Source: Trematomus loennbergii
Taxonomy: Eukaryota; Chordata; Actinopteri; Perciformes; Nototheniidae
DNA length: 64,000 bases
NCBI GenBank assembly: GCA_012861695.1
Contig: JAAOOA010000006.1
Location: 31,344,734 to 31,408,733 of the forward strand
Direction: 5' to 3'
Both the position numbers and the translations under genes were made by a program. The notes beneath the pieces were generated by a model that was not told the DNA's origin, searched no databases, and worked only from the letters and a program-made list of their open reading frames with translations. Shown one piece after another: positions 43,057-56,560 of this stretch (its first letter is position 1; every line of letters begins with the position of its first letter).

Positions 43057-45003
43057 CTAGAGAATGCAATTCCTGAAGAAATTGCTAGTGGGAATGCTTT
43101 ATGCTGAAAAGCTGACACTAAACTGCTATGCTGAAATGTAATGTGTAAGAAGAAAGTGAAGAATTTAGATTGAAATGATACATGAACACTGGGGGCTTGA
43201 ATGTGTGATGAGTGAAGAAAAGAAAGTAAAAAGGCTTGGAAAAGCAGCAGAATATTTGAACTGCAAACTTTTGAACTAACTTGATGGTGAATGATCTGTC
43301 GCCATGGCAACGACATTTGATGACACCCCATAAAATGCTTAGATGCGTTGATGGCTGCATCGTTACCAAACCTGTGAAGTTTTGGGCCGTTTGGAACATT
43401 TTCACTGAAGTTATGAGAAAACCGTGTTTCATGGCGAGCATTGTGTTGCCATGGCAACGGCATTTGAAGAAACCCCATAATTGACGTAGAGCTGTTGAGG
43501 GCTGGACCGGTGATATACAAGCGAAGTTTGGGGGACGATCGGACCGTTTCCATTGGACTTACGGGCCGTCTCCACAGCAGCGTTAAAAAATCTTGAAACG
43601 CTTCTGCCCATTCACTTTGAATGGGGTGACGTCACTTTCCCTCACTTTTCGCCGAAATGCATTGTGGGCAGGCGAGCGGAGATTCTCAGGATTTTCAAGA
43701 TTCAAAGTTGAACAATGTTCAACTTTTGAAGCTGAGGTGGAAGCGGCAGCCAATCAAATCCCGTGTACGCAAATCTGACAGTTCAAGCTCTAGCCAATCA
43801 AACGGCGTGTATGCTGGGAGAGACATACTGCAGGTCATTTCCTCATATTCCAAAAAATGGAGGAGAAATTAGCGGTAGCGAATCAATCACCCGGTGCTTT
43901 ATGACCAGACCTACCGGGATATAAACCGGAGGAGCCAGGCATGGAGGGAGGTGGCAGAGACAGTGGTATGTTTTCGCCTGTTTTGGGGAGTTTATATCCA
44001 GTTTACTTGGGCTTTTTTGCTTCGTATGTGGGCGGGAGATTCATGTGATTGGTTGTTCGCAAAAAATCCCCAAGCTTCAGATACGCCCACCTCCAAGATT
44101 TTTTTAACGCTGCTGTGGAGACGGTCCGTTACAGCGACATCGTGTTTCATGGCAACAGATATCTGTGAAATTTCAAAACGTGAAGCATGTCAAGGAAGTT
44201 GAGTATCTGAAGTGTAATTTTTGTGTACTTTCGGGTTAATAATGTGGCCTTTTTGGCAGTTTAACTAAAGGTGTGCGGCTGCTGCTGTGAGGAAATATCA
44301 GCCTGAAATTACAATGGGTTTTAATGGAGACATGTTGAAAGTTGTTCATTCATGCCCTCAAGAGGCATTTTGTTTAATTATTTTTCCTTAATTATTTGTC
44401 ATTTTTCAAGCTACGAGATGTTTTCCTATGTTTGTCATGAATAATTATGTCTCAGGAATGTAGGTTTGGGAATTATGGCAGTTTAAAAAAAATATGAAGG
44501 CAAATTTCAAGATTTCTTACCCTCTAGCTGTGACATCACGCACTCTAGTTAATGTTAAAATCTGAAGAAAGCCTCTTTACCAAGGTCTGAACAATGTTTA
44601 ATATCTCTAAAAGTAAGAATTAGATTTAAAAGTTGTGTTACAGGAATAATGTCAGAAAGATGTGTAACATTTTAAAGTTGGAATGAGGTTTCTGAGTGAA
44701 AGTATGAATGAACAGTTAGCAGTTGAAGTCGCATGAAGATTGTTCAAGTCTGAAGATTTTCTCCATTGACTTCAATGGTTAAAAATGTGATGTATTATGG
44801 GATGTATCTCTGGAATTATGAAAGTTATGAATAATCCAAATGATAGCCATCGATTCCCGACCAAGCTGAACGTTTTGATGTTTGAACGGAGTTTCTGCAA
44901 TGTTGAATGCAGGAGAAGAGGTGCAAAGTTCCGGCGGAATAATAATAATTTTGTCCGTAGAATAACATATAGTTGGAATGCTGTATCAGCATTCCCACTA
45001 AAT
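43057..45003 (-). repeat. Repeat A, copy A3, hosting MITE H2
   Basis: Inverted relative to A1/A2. Left tip CTAGAGAATGC, right tip with the hairpin GGAATGCTG-TAT-CAGCATTCC followed by CACTA. It interrupts the degenerate satellite, so the tips are probably the true ends of the family. It includes an internal Harbinger-type MITE (43562-44128). There is no coding potential. Whether this is a TIR element or a Helitron-like one (hairpin close to the 3' end) is not settled. Confidence 0.7.
43562..44128. mobile_element. Harbinger-type MITE H2
   Basis: 567 bases with inverted ends CGGGCCGTCTCCACAGCAGC and CGGACCGTCTCCACAGCAGC, flanked by TTA (43559-43561 and 44129-44131), the TWA target duplication of PIF/Harbinger elements. 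Related to H1, H3 and the ends of the transposase fragment at 59462-59904. Confidence 0.9.
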
Positions 45004-45125
45004 TAACCTCTGGGATGTCATTCCAAGGAAGAAAACATAATAAAGATACCTCTTTTGGGTTTCATTCAGTGGAGATAATATGATGAATTGCCCTCTAAGG
45101 TGCCCTTCCATTGGAGAATTTGGCT
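45004..45125. repeat. Degenerate satellite, right block
   Basis: Resumes the 42585-43056 array with two to three units. Confidence 0.65.
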
Positions 45126-47690
45126 GCCTGCATCATAAAACCTGTCTCTGCCCCTAAATAACTTATCGTCTGGTGTGTTTTTGTGTTTTTTATATACCTT
45201 TGTTCAAGTTTAGGATACAAGCATACTTACAATAGTTGGCCTCAAATATTGTAGCAACAGTTTGTGTTTCCTGTTTCAACGGCAATGCCAGTTTAAGAAA
45301 AAAATCAAAAATTCATTTGCATCAAGCCAAACTTGACTTGCATTTAAATTGCTTTGCCACTGTGAGATATGTCTAAAGTGTCACTCACTTGTCTTAATGC
45401 TGTTTTTTCTTTTACTTAGATTGACATGTTGATGGAATTTTAAAACAAACCACCGCATTGAGAGATAATTGGCCGATTAAAGTCCAAATAGTTTTGAATT
45501 TAATTTTCTAGACTTTCATGATTGTGCCTGTCACAAACAGACACCCTCACAGACACAGCTAGTTAATCAGAACATTCTTAGGAACTATTTCATGTCCAGT
45601 TTCTTAGTAAGAATCTTTTTTTCAGGCGACGAATGCTCCAATTGTTGTTTCACTCACAATCAATATTCTGACAAGCCTTAAGACATACAGATACAACAAA
45701 TCTGCAGTTATTCCTCCTTAAATTAGTCGAAACTGCATCTTTTAAAACATCGTGCTTCTTCCTGTGTGACTGCGAGCCAACTCTGCGAAATGTTGGCATC
45801 TGCTTCACTTCGTAAACCGAGGCGCAAACCCAATTTGGCAGCTGAAAGTGTGTGAGTCTCTCTGTGTGAAAGCGTTAGGTCCTCTGGTAGACGGCGTTTG
45901 AATGACAAGCAAAGGGAGGGTGGATGTCTGCTGATAGACTCTGTTATTACGTCTCCTCCCTTTCTCCCTTGCCTTTCACATCTTAAGCCTCTGTGTGTGC
46001 CTGCCTCAGGATTGCACCGCGCTCAACGGGCATCTGAAGGAGGGTGTGTAGGTGAAGAGGCACGGGTGTTTGTGTTTTTTGTGAGCTTTTCTGTTTATTA
46101 TTGGGCTTGGCTCTTGGGGGGTAGAGTGAGAAGATGGGGGGAAAGTGTGTACGGGTTGGGAGGGGGTTATCTAGTGGCCTCAGCAGCCTCTCGCTGAGCA
46201 TCTTTGCTTGATAAACAGAGAGATTGGAAGAAGGCAGAAAATGCCTCCAGGAGAGAAATGCAGTGAAATCAAAGCTCACTGTACTTTCTCTAGAACAGAT
46301 TCACATGCCAGCATAAACACAATCAAGTAAACCTAAAAAACACACTTGCACACAGCCTCATGCACTCTTTATCTATGAGTGCCACCTGGCTGGCGAAGGT
46401 TTAGTATAACCTGGCAGACGGCCCGACTGAATGATCTGTAGGGCAGAGAGACACGCAGACAGAGAGAATAGGAATGATACAGAGGCCAGACAGAGATAAA
46501 AAGAGAAATGACGACTTTTTGATATTCTTCAACGGACCCGAGGCAGAGGCAAAACACAGAAAAGAAAGGTCAGGCAAGAGAGAGAAGAGAGATGGAGGGG
46601 GGGGGGTTCTGAAGAAGAGAGCTCAGCGGAGAGCAAGGTGAGAGCCATAAAGATCAATGACCCAATGTGAGAGGAAGGGTCAAAGATGAAAGAGAGAGAT
46701 ACAGTGACAAAAATTGGACGGAAAGAGAGAGCAGAGCGAGTGTGGCAAAGGTGCGAGCGTGGAAGATGAAAAGGCTGTCTGCAGGATGGAAGAAACAGGA
46801 CAATGCTCTCTGGAGAGGAGGGGAATACATAGTGAGAGATAAAGTGTGTGTTGTGTAGCAGCTGTCGCTAACGGAATCAAGGACAACACAGGGCAGCGGG
46901 GTTGAGTGACTGGGGGAGCGGTCCGATTAAGATACAAGACCTGCAGGGATTTCTTTGCCTTTCTCTCGAAAACTATTGCTACTGTCAGCGTGGCATGTCA
47001 GGAAAATATTTTACGGGAAATGTGAACATTGTTTTCACAGGAGGCACTACGATAAGCTTGCAAAACAGACTGCTCGTAAGAAAAAGCAGCATTTAATTAT
47101 TTGGTGGTTTAATCAAACCATTTTTATTAAAAATGTATGAGCAGAACATAATTGTTAATTCAAAGCTTTTTAGATAATGGAAATGCCAATACATAAATGT
47201 TTCTAACTATTGCGGAAGCTCGAGATTATATGTTCCAAATGTTTTCCCAGAAAAAAGAAATAGCTGATCTCATATGCACTTATCACTTTGTGTAAATAGT
47301 ACGTACGCATATGCATGTATGTAACACACATGTAAGTGCACAGGGCATATGGTAATCTGTGTTCTAAGTGAAGGCTGTAAGGGCTGTTGTGGACTTTAAA
47401 TGTTATGGTAGGCAAGGTCTGTATTTATTTTCTAGTGTATGGGTAAGAGTCCGTGCACAACTGTTACACTGTACTGCAGTAAGGTGTAGTAAAAGAAAAG
47501 TGGTGAAAGGCACGGAAACACAGCATCAGTTCATCCCAACATATTGATATACTGCACCTGTAGATATTGTATTGTGTTGAAGGAATGTCCACACTTAAGA
47601 CTTTAATCACGCACAAATGTCAATAAAAAAAAAAATCACATATTGCTGCACCTCAATATTATTTTCTCAACATTTTTAAATAGCAACTCG
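45126..47690. other. Low-copy sequence, no gene recognised
   Basis: No known repeat ends and no convincing exon. 46440-46850 is purine-rich (GAGAGA motifs, one G run near 46598). Open frames such as 45898-46197 show no family signature. Confidence 0.4.
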
Positions 47691-47691
47691 G

Positions 47692-47790
47692 GTGGCGTAG
47701 CTCAGCTTGAAGGGACTTGGCTTGGGACCCGTCAGATCAAGTCCTGAAAAGAAAAAAGGAGACCCCCAACTGCTCCTGGGCGCCAGAACC
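47692..47790 (+). mobile_element. tRNA-derived SINE fragment
   Basis: A tRNA-like head with TGGCGTAGCTCAG (A-box-like) and GATCAAGTCC (B-box-like), followed by CCAACTGCTCCTGGGCGCC, the core of a common teleost SINE family. There is no poly-A or LINE tail, so it is truncated. Confidence 0.6.
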
Positions 47791-48557
47791 CTGGCAGCCC
47801 CTCTGTGACACCTCCCCCTTAGTGCATGTGTTTACGTTTATGCATGAGTGTATTGTGTTAGTTAGGAGAAAGCAGCCATTTTTAGGGCTGACATGACGCC
47901 AACAAGGTAATGCCAAAGCTTCAGTTCCACAAGTGGTCGGATCAGCTCCAAAAGCAATCAATCCCTGAGGACCCCCATGTTAAAATGAATAACTCTTCAG
48001 CTGAAATAATCATGTCAAGAGAATGGTACAAAAACAAGTTCATTTAAAAAAGAAAAAACCATTTCTTAATTCATGAACACTGTATTAGAAGGGAATCTTT
48101 ATATACTTCATTGTACTAAAATAAAGTAACTAATCATTTTTCACGTAAGTATATAATTTCTAGTCAAAATAAGCATTTGATATAACAATAAACCAAAAAA
48201 CAAGATGGTGACGGTTATTTTCCTACCGTGACATGAGCTTCAACGCTTTTTACACACTTCCTGAACCCGTTTCTTGGACCACACCCATCTTTGAACGTAT
48301 CCTTCCTTTTGATACATCACATTTGGGTGAGTGCATGTTGCACAATTTTGCTGTCATGGACTAATGTCAAATAAATCCAGACAGGCGGAAAGAAAGACAT
48401 CGAAGCACCTGGCAAAGTAAGACAGTGGTGGTGGTTATTCTACAGTAGTTATGACACACTTCTTTTTCATTCAGCAAAAAATGGATCTATGGTTTCCCAA
48501 CTCATTGTTTTCTATTACAGCCTGCAACTTTACTGGAATGATTCAGTTGTTTTTCCC
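47791..48557. other. No feature recognised
   Basis: AT-rich with no clear features, up to the TTAA of piggyBac MITE A. Confidence 0.4.
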
Positions 48558-48561
48558 TTAA

Positions 48562-49710
48562 CCTGTTAAGCCCGAGAGACCCCGGTACCGGGAAACTGCC
48601 GCAACATCTTGCAGGAAACAGTGTCTGAGGGCATGTTCATTTAATAAACTATGAATGTTTTATATCCATGTAACGGGAAGAAACTCATCTAACTGATCTT
48701 TTTTTTTTTTTTTTAAAGAAAACCCACAATGCTAACACTGAGCCTCTGAATTAGCCACGAGCGAAAAATGCTAACAGATTACTGCACCGAAAATCACTCA
48801 CAAAACCTTATTTTTGATCTTTTCTCCACATCCATGACATCGTTTCACATCGTGAGGTGACACAGAATCGAAGGATACCCTCATTATCACTGAATTATAC
48901 GAAATCGCGACGTTATAAACAAAAACAGACATCAAAACATGTGGCGCTAGGTAGCTAAAATTTGCTAACATGTCTCTGTCGTCTGCTCCAAAATGGTCTT
49001 TAAATGGCATTAAAACGATAAAAACACTGCTGAAGTTAATCCATAGGTTAATCCAATGTGTCTGTGTCCCTTTGAAATGATTTCTGATAATCCATGCTTT
49101 TCCGTTTCTAGATGTCAGAGCTAGAGTGTAGCATCACTCTCATGCAAAACTACATGTGCAAAGCCCCCACCTTTTTGTTTTACAACTAGTGTGTGTGGGG
49201 GCATCCCCCTTCGATTCTATTGGCTCTAACGGTCAGAAAGAGGTGTCAACCATCAAAATCGACAAAGGGGGGCCAGAGATATGGAAAAAAAAACATTTCC
49301 ACCCAAATCACCTCAGAGGTGGAGTGTTTTTGGCTAAATCTCTCTAAAAAGGTCAAATGTCACTTGTTTTGCATCAATCTTGATACAGGGTACTTATTAT
49401 ATGTTGTACTTTGGATTCCTAAAGCTTTTAGTCTACTTTACCATCATCCAAGGGTAGTTTTCACTAAGTAAAAAATAATTTTTGGACGGACACTATAATT
49501 TAGTTTTTTACTATGTAAAATCTGAATTTTCTTTAAAATAAAAAACATCTATATTGTTCTGACTTTTCTACATCCAACTCACAGGTTTATCATTACTTTG
49601 AGAAAAAAGATTATTAATTTAACCCTTTTAGAAGGGAAGATATGGTCATTTGTTCTGGGAATGTCATTTTCGAGCCTGAGACCTGAAAAACAGGCTCAGG
49701 GCTTAACAGG
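48562..49710 (+). mobile_element. piggyBac MITE A, complete
   Basis: 1149 bases with perfect 12-base inverted ends CCTGTTAAGCCC, flanked by TTAA (48558-48561 and 49711-49714). No transposase. It holds the unoccupied target (AAC, 49544-49546) corresponding to the site taken by DIRS copy 1 in MITE D. Confidence 0.95.
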
Positions 49711-49892
49711 TTAAATTATTTGATCAAATACAAACAAAAATCGATTTTCTTCTTTTTGGTCTTTGTGAATTGATTCAAAACAATGTACAGGGTTCATACA
49801 CTTTTTCACCAATGATTTTCAATGACTTTTCCATGACTTCTCAATAACCTTTACCTAATTTTCCATGACCAAAAAATATTACCACTGAAAAT

Positions 49893-50150
49893 GGTTTATT
49901 TTAAAGGGGACCTATCATGCAAAATGCACTTTTGTACGTCTTTTATACATGAATATGTGTCCCCGGTGTTCCAGGGAACTCACCAAGTGTCAGAAAACAC
50001 AACCCTCTCTATTTTCCTCCATACCCAAATCTCTAAAAAAGGGGCTGCAACGGATCTGATCAAAACTGATCCAGATTTGAACACTTTACTGACGTCAGTA
50101 AAGTGGCGCTACGGCTATTGGGCCAACTCTCCACCTATCAGGGGAATGTG
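49893..50150. mobile_element. MITE beginning AAAGGGGACCTATCATGC
   Basis: A recognisable terminus of a very common vertebrate non-autonomous element, inside the hAT-like element. The other end is not seen. Confidence 0.55.
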
Positions 50151-50156
50151 GGGTTG

Positions 50157-50690
50157 GGCCACGGCCGGCCATTGCCGCTCGAAAGCGCTGGAGATGCTGT
50201 AGTACATATGCCAGGCCTGTAAGTGGCGCTGTAATCTGCCACAAAAGCAGCGAAGAAGACTTCCCGCCCATAGTTACCCTTCTGTTTATTCTTCTTCTGT
50301 GGCTTTTTTTCTCCCTCCCCGAGGCAAGCGTTTGCTCCCGCTGCTTTAATTCAATGCAATCCCTCCCCGTCGAGGCAAGCACTGTAATTCTCTCCGGTTA
50401 GTCCACCAGCAGATGACAAACACCCACCTCTCCGCCTCTTCCAAGGAACGAGGGGACCGTGCGGCAGAGTTTCAGTTTCAGTTTCTTTCACCGGTCAAGA
50501 TGTCCGTTAAAGTTTAAATCTTCCGGACAAAATTAGAAAAGTGCCGGTCAAAGGTCTTCTTTGTTATTTATTGAGCTTTAAAACAAATGAATAACGACTC
50601 TATAGGCCTATATAATAATAAATAAAGCAGAGTTCAGCCGGCCCGACAGGCAGGAAGACTCGAGCACACAGCTCGCGCTTCATATATTAA
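50157..50690. mobile_element. MITE G4, internal fragment
   Basis: Matches the middle of G1/G5, including 'cttccggacaaaattagaaa' and 'gtgccggtcaaaggtcttc'-type blocks. Neither G terminus is present. 50922-51249 beyond the hAT-like element is unrecognised. Confidence 0.7.
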
Positions 50691-51249
50691 AAATAACACC
50701 ATGCGCGTCATGATGGCACATAACAGCTCGCGACCGCATATTATTTTGGCGATTAGATCAAATGTAAATTATATTTGACGCAACTTTAGTTACATTTCCA
50801 TGACTTTTCCAAAACTTTGGGAAAAATATTGTTTTCCATAACTTTTCCAGGGCCTGGAATTTGCATTTTGAATTTCCATGACTTTTCCAGGTTTTCAATG
50901 ACCGTACGAACCCTGAATGTAGGATAAGATAAGTGAAGCCTTTATTTTCCCCACTGCTCCTGGGACACCCAGTAAATGATTCATGCGTAGGCTATACTGG
51001 GAGTGATGTAGAAAGATAAAAGCTGATGTGCAACTTTTACATGTTGACAGTTAATCATTAGTTCAGTAACTGTGTTGTTGACTATCCTGTTTAATCTTCC
51101 TTCTTGAAACAACATGATGCGATTGAATCTCAGAGAACACAGTTTGTTGACTTTCTTCTGTTCCATTTTTTACAAATTAGTGAATAACTAGCCCCGTTTG
51201 CTGTCCCCGGTTGTCAATACGTGGTTCTTAACTCAACTGTATCTCAAAA

Positions 51250-52085
51250 CAGTGGTGAGCCGTGACTTTTATACCTAGGCCCTCTGACTTAAACACAAAG
51301 TCCATCCTCTTGTCCTTTTGGATGAAGTACTTGATGGCGGGGTCATGCAGCTGATTCTTTGCCACTCCAATTTATCATTGTAACTCAATCTTGAAAATGA
51401 CTCGGTTAATAATTTCGATGTAATCACTATCACTGACATGAGCCATCATGAACAAACTTATGCTAATCATAATCTATCGATTCGATTTATGATTGGAAAA
51501 TTATAAAAGTAGGGTAGATATGTGGATATAATCCGGCTGAACAAAACGTGCATTTATCTAACAGGTTCGTTTTCCACAGACCTTATTTCGAGCTATTTTC
51601 CAAAATCCTATGGAGAAATCCCATTGCTTTTTTGTCGAGGGAACCAGCAGCTTACTTCCGGGTTTAAGGACGCGTCACTGCACCACATTCATAAACTTCA
51701 CAGCGGGCGGAACATGTCATAAAGTCCGCGAAAATAAAGCCCACCCATTTAGAGGGAAGATATGATTGGTCAATTGTACTGTCATTTGACATTACTCTCT
51801 CATTGAGTTACTATAGCGGGCCCTCTGTGAATGTACAGAGGGACCAACAAGCTCTCCCGTCTTCACATAACTCGCAGAGACGGCATTTAACCCTTCACAT
51901 TCCAACATAAACTGAACAGGCAGATTCGACGGATTTATTTCTTTGGAAATGTTATTTTAAATACAATTAATCAAGTTATTTTGGTAAAACTAATGAAATA
52001 TATTTTTTAATGTTTTCAAATATTTTCTTTTAGAATATCTTACGCCCTCAGAGAGGGCCTAGAGGGCCCTGACGGCTCGCCACTG
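51250..52085. mobile_element. TIR element (CAGTGG...)
   Basis: Ends CAGTGGTGAGCCGTGAC and, reverse complemented, CAGTGGCGAGCCGTCAG, with 'ggccctc' runs just inside each. hAT-like, but no target duplication was found. Confidence 0.65.
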
Positions 52086-53807
52086 TTAAAAAAACTCAAC
52101 GATTACGTGGATAAATAAAGGTTTTGGGAATAATATACCTGATAGCTACACTTTGTGTGCTTGTAAGTGCAAGGAGAAGGTTGAACTTTGATTTCCTCAT
52201 GATTACCCTCAGCAATATTATATGCTACCACTACGGTGGCTGAGAGGTGCAAATGCACAACGGCCCAACATTTTTTTGCTTACAGCAGATCTGCAATTAT
52301 ATCAGAAGGAATTATGCGATTAGATTGTTAAAATAAGCCAATACAATTAAAATTACATTTTCTTTTAGGTACATTTCAGACGGCCTACTTTACATTCCAG
52401 AATGTCAACAAGCACTTCGGTCCCAGCTGTGAATACCTTTTTGTGCCCCTTGGTTTACGTTATGTTTTGAGCTTCTTGCAGCATTTTGTATTTGCCGCGT
52501 TCCGTTAATGCAACGCTTTTAGTAAACCTTGCACAGGTTTCGTCAAGTTGGTGAAGATGTTTTTTAATTTGCATGTGTGTTTTTGGCACATTTGTGTTTT
52601 TTTCTTTGCATCGTTTTTGAAAGTGCAGCACGTTTCTCCTAATGTAAACGTTTTGGGCCATTGTAATGCGTTTGCAAGTGTCGGCCACCGTAACCAACAG
52701 TTTCAGAAAACACTGCTGGGTGATGAAGAAAGGCTTATTGAAGCTACAGAGTATTTTGCTTTCCCAAAGACTCCTCTATTGGCTGGGTAAAAACCTCTTC
52801 CTCTCACAGTGCAATCACTCACACTGAAACTGCATCTTTTTTATTCCATCTCCATCAAACCAAGCCCTTCACATGCCATTTTCCCCTGCCTCTCTTCAGC
52901 CCTTGCTTTTTCTCTCTCTATACCTGTCGCTTTCTTTCTCTCGTCGCCTCCACTCCCTCATGCCTTTTCTGTCTTTATTAATGTATAGCTTCCAGTGTGC
53001 GTCTGCCTTAATTTAATATTCAAAGAAGCTGGTATCAGGGAGAAGTAATTATAGCCAAGGTGGTAAACTTCAAATGGCAACCACGATAACGTGACGGTAG
53101 CAAATGTTACAATACCAATCAGTCAAGCATTGACAAAATATTACATTACATTTGAATGACAAATTGTGATAATCCTTAATACAGCTCTCCTCCATTAAGT
53201 CCTAATACTGCCATGGGCTTGGTGTTTCTTCTATGCTTAAGTAACAGCTGGGTTAAAGTTACACTCAACCTCAAACAATACACCTTCTAGGTCTCTTAAT
53301 AAAACCTAAAGAAAATAGCATGTCCTCATTAGCTTAATCTCCAATTAACTGGCAGGTGAAATTAAAGGGCCTGGGTGTAGTATGGAGGGGGACCTTTAAC
53401 AGAAAATGAATATAATATTCATTACGATATTTTCATTAGTGTTTAATCACCTAAAACTAGGAATTGACAGGGTTACCAGGACAACCACAAAGTCAGCAAT
53501 GTTGCACAACCATATTTCTGAAGTAGGATAGAACAGACAAGCCAAACTCTTGCTAGAGATGAGGAATTTGTGTTTTTACGTAAGCCACAAACGGAATTTC
53601 ATTGTTCCTAAGGTAGTTTGGAGAGGCTTTGAGTGAGTCAAAAGTCCTAAAAGAAACCACCGCTTTACCACAGTGGATTGTTCCTGCATTCTTTAATTGG
53701 GTGAGCAAAAGTTTATGGATATGGTTGCAATCTGCAACTGCATAGCTATATTCCGACAAATCCTCCACATGGTCCCTTTATACAAGAGAAGAAAATCTTG
53801 AAATAAC
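52086..53807. other. Low-copy sequence, no gene recognised
   Basis: Short unremarkable open frames only; no repeat ends seen. Confidence 0.4.
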
Positions 53808-53810
53808 TTA

Positions 53811-55114
53811 TGCTGCGTTCACACCGGACGCGATGCGAATATTCGCTTCGCTCTAATCGCTCCTATCGCATCGCTCTAACGGAGCGTCCACACAGCAGGG
53901 TTAAAAAAAATCTTGGAGGTGGGCGTATCTGAAGCTTGGGGTTTTTTTGCGAGCAAGGCACCAACAACCAATCACATGAATCTCCCGCCCCCGACATACG
54001 AAGCAAAAAAGCCCGAAGTAAACTGGATATAAACTTCCCAAACAGGCGAAAACCTACCACTGTCTCTGCCACCTCCCTCCATGCCTGGCTCCTCCGGTTT
54101 GTATCCCGGTAGGTAATAGGGACTGGTCATAAAGCACCGGGTGATTCCTACCGCTAATTTCTCCTCCATTTTTTGGAATATGAGGAAATGACCTGCGGTA
54201 TGTCTCTCCCAGCATACACGCGGTTTGATTGGCTGACGCTTCCACCTCAGCTTCAAAAGTTGAACATTGCTCAACTTTGAATCCTGAAAATCCTGAAAAT
54301 CTCCGCTCTGCTGCCCACAATGCAGTTTGGCGAAAAGTCACCCCATTCAAAGTGAATGGGCAGAAGCGTTCCAAGATTTTTTTAACGCTGCTGTGTGGAC
54401 GCTCCGTAAACGCTCGAGTTTCACCACGGCTGCCAGCTGTGTTTACTCGCATCATTCAAACGCTCTGGCTCGGGAGCGACAACTACAACAAAATGAACAT
54501 ATTTTACCGTGATTAAATTGTAATACCCTTTTCTAAATGATGCCGAAGTAACAACATACTGATACCGGTTAGTAAAAACCATGAATTAATGCTTGACAAG
54601 TCTGCAGACAAGACGGCAGGAGAAAAACCGATGAAGATCGGGTCGACCAGGCTAAGCTAACGTTGTATATGCTCATTCCACACTCATAACAAGGGCCTAC
54701 AGACATAAATAAACCAGCGACTGTATTCGCCATGACACAGACAGTCTGTGGTTTGTACTTGTTTAACTTTTGTCCAGTTTCTGAACAGATATGAGGAGCT
54801 GTGAGCTCTGTGTGCTAACTGCTAACAACGGCTGATGTTTTCTGGTTGAACGTCAGTGACGGCAGGCTGAGATCCTCACCGCTGATTGGCTTCCGCAAGA
54901 ACGCGTCACGTGAATTTGACGCTCGAGTTGAAAAAATTGAACTCTCGCGTTTGACGCGACACCGTTCAATCGCCTCAATCACGTGATTCGCGCCGCGTCC
55001 ACCGCTTCATGCTCGCCGTCGGAGCGAATTCGCGTCTGTCCGCATCTCTGCATTGACTTTACATGTAATCGCGCCGCCCCCAAACATCGCATCGCGTCCG
55101 GTGTGAACGCACCA
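53811..55114. mobile_element. Harbinger-like element hosting MITE H3
   Basis: Ends TGCTGCGTTCACACCGGACG and, reverse complemented, TGGTGCGTTCACACCGGACG, flanked by TTA (53808-53810 and 55115-55117). MITE H3 sits 66 bases inside the left end. No transposase. Confidence 0.85.
53880..54406. mobile_element. Harbinger-type MITE H3
   Basis: 527 bases with ends CGGAGCGTCCACACAGCAG (both sides, one mismatch near the tip) and TAA duplications (53877-53879 and 54407-54409). Closest in sequence to H1. Open frames inside recur in every copy and match no protein. Confidence 0.9.
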
Positions 55115-55284
55115 TTAGAATTGCCATCACTGCATCATTGAGTGCTTACCTTCCTGGTGCTAACTGTACGCATAATAAGACCTGTATATGAAACGGCAGC
55201 TACGACTTGCTTCAAATGTTGCTAAGTGAAAATCGCCCTGCAACCCAAAAAGCATTTACAGGGAAAAACTTGAGGGACAATTAA

Positions 55285-56435
55285 CCTGTTTCCCTGAGCC
55301 TTTTTTTCAGGTCTCAGGCTCGAAGATGACATTCCCAGAACAAATGACCATATCTTCCCTTCTAAAAGGGTTAAATTAATAATCTTTTTTCTCAAAGTAA
55401 TGATAAACCTGTGATTTGGATGTAGAAAAGTCAGAACAATATAGATGTTTTTTATTTTAAAGAAAATTCAGATTGAACATAGTAAAAAACTGTAAATTAT
55501 AGTGTCCGTCCAACATTTTTTTTTTACTTATAGTGAAAACTACCCTTGGATGATGGTAAGGTAGACTAAAAGCTTTAGGAATCCAAAGTACAACATATAA
55601 TAAGTACCCTGTATCAAGATTGATGCAAAAAAAGTGACATTTGACCTTTTTAGAGAGGTTTAGCAAAAAAAACTCCACCTCTGAGGTGATTTGGGTGGAA
55701 ATGGGGGTTTACCGTTTCTCTGGAACCCATTGGTCGATTTTGGTGATTGACATCTCTTTCTGACCGTTAGAGCCAATAGAATCGAAGGGGAATCTCCCCT
55801 CTCACACACATGGTACAAAAAAAGGTGGGGGCTTCGCGCATGCAGTTTTGCATCAGAGCGAACCTATACTCTAGCTCTGACATCTGGAAACGGAAAAGCA
55901 GGTTTATTGCTCATGGATTATCAGAAATAATTTCAAAGGGACACAGACACATTGGATTAACTTCAGCAACGTTTTTATCGTTTTAATGCCATTGAAGACC
56001 ACTTTTGACCAGACTACGAGACAGGTAAGCCATGTTAGCGTTTTTAGCTACCTAGCGCCACATGTTTTAAATGTCTGTTTTTGTTTATAAAGTTGCGAGT
56101 TCGTATCATGGAGTGATAATGTATGCACCCATCGATTCTGTGTCACTTCACGATGTGAAACGATGTCATGGATGTGCAGAAAAGATAAATAATAAGGTTT
56201 TGTGAGTGTATTTCGGTGCTGTAATCTGTTAGCATTTTTCGCTCGTTGCTAATTCAGAAGCTCAGCGTTAGCATTGTGGGTTTTATTTTGAAAAATAAAT
56301 AAAAATGATCAGTTAGATGAGTTTCTTCCCGTTACATGGATATAAAACATTCATAGTTTATTAAATGAACATGCCCTCAGACACTGTTTCCTGCAAGATG
56401 TTGCGGGAGTACCGGGGTCTCTCGGGCTTAACAGG
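55285..56435 (-). mobile_element. piggyBac MITE B, complete
   Basis: 1151 bases between TTAA at 55281-55284 and 56436-56439. It is inverted relative to MITE A and otherwise closely similar. The left terminus (CCTGTTTCCCTG) has diverged; the right is GGGCTTAACAGG. Confidence 0.9.
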
Positions 56436-56560
56436 TTAAATAGATTTTTCTAGAAATGAAAGAAGTAATACAACTATATTTTGTCAACTGATAATCCCAA
56501 CAAGTCCTCCAACTCATACGACCAAATAGGTCGATTGTTCAAGCTCTTATTACAACCCTA

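Larger units (their letters stand above)
49788..50915. mobile_element. hAT-like element with nested MITEs
   Basis: Ends CAGGGTTCATACACTTTTTC and, reverse complemented, CAGGGTTCGTACGGTCATTG, with matching AATGTA on both sides (49782-49787 and 50916-50921). Repeated CCATGACTTTTCC motifs lie near both ends. The six-base duplication is short for hAT, so the superfamily is tentative. Confidence 0.7.
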
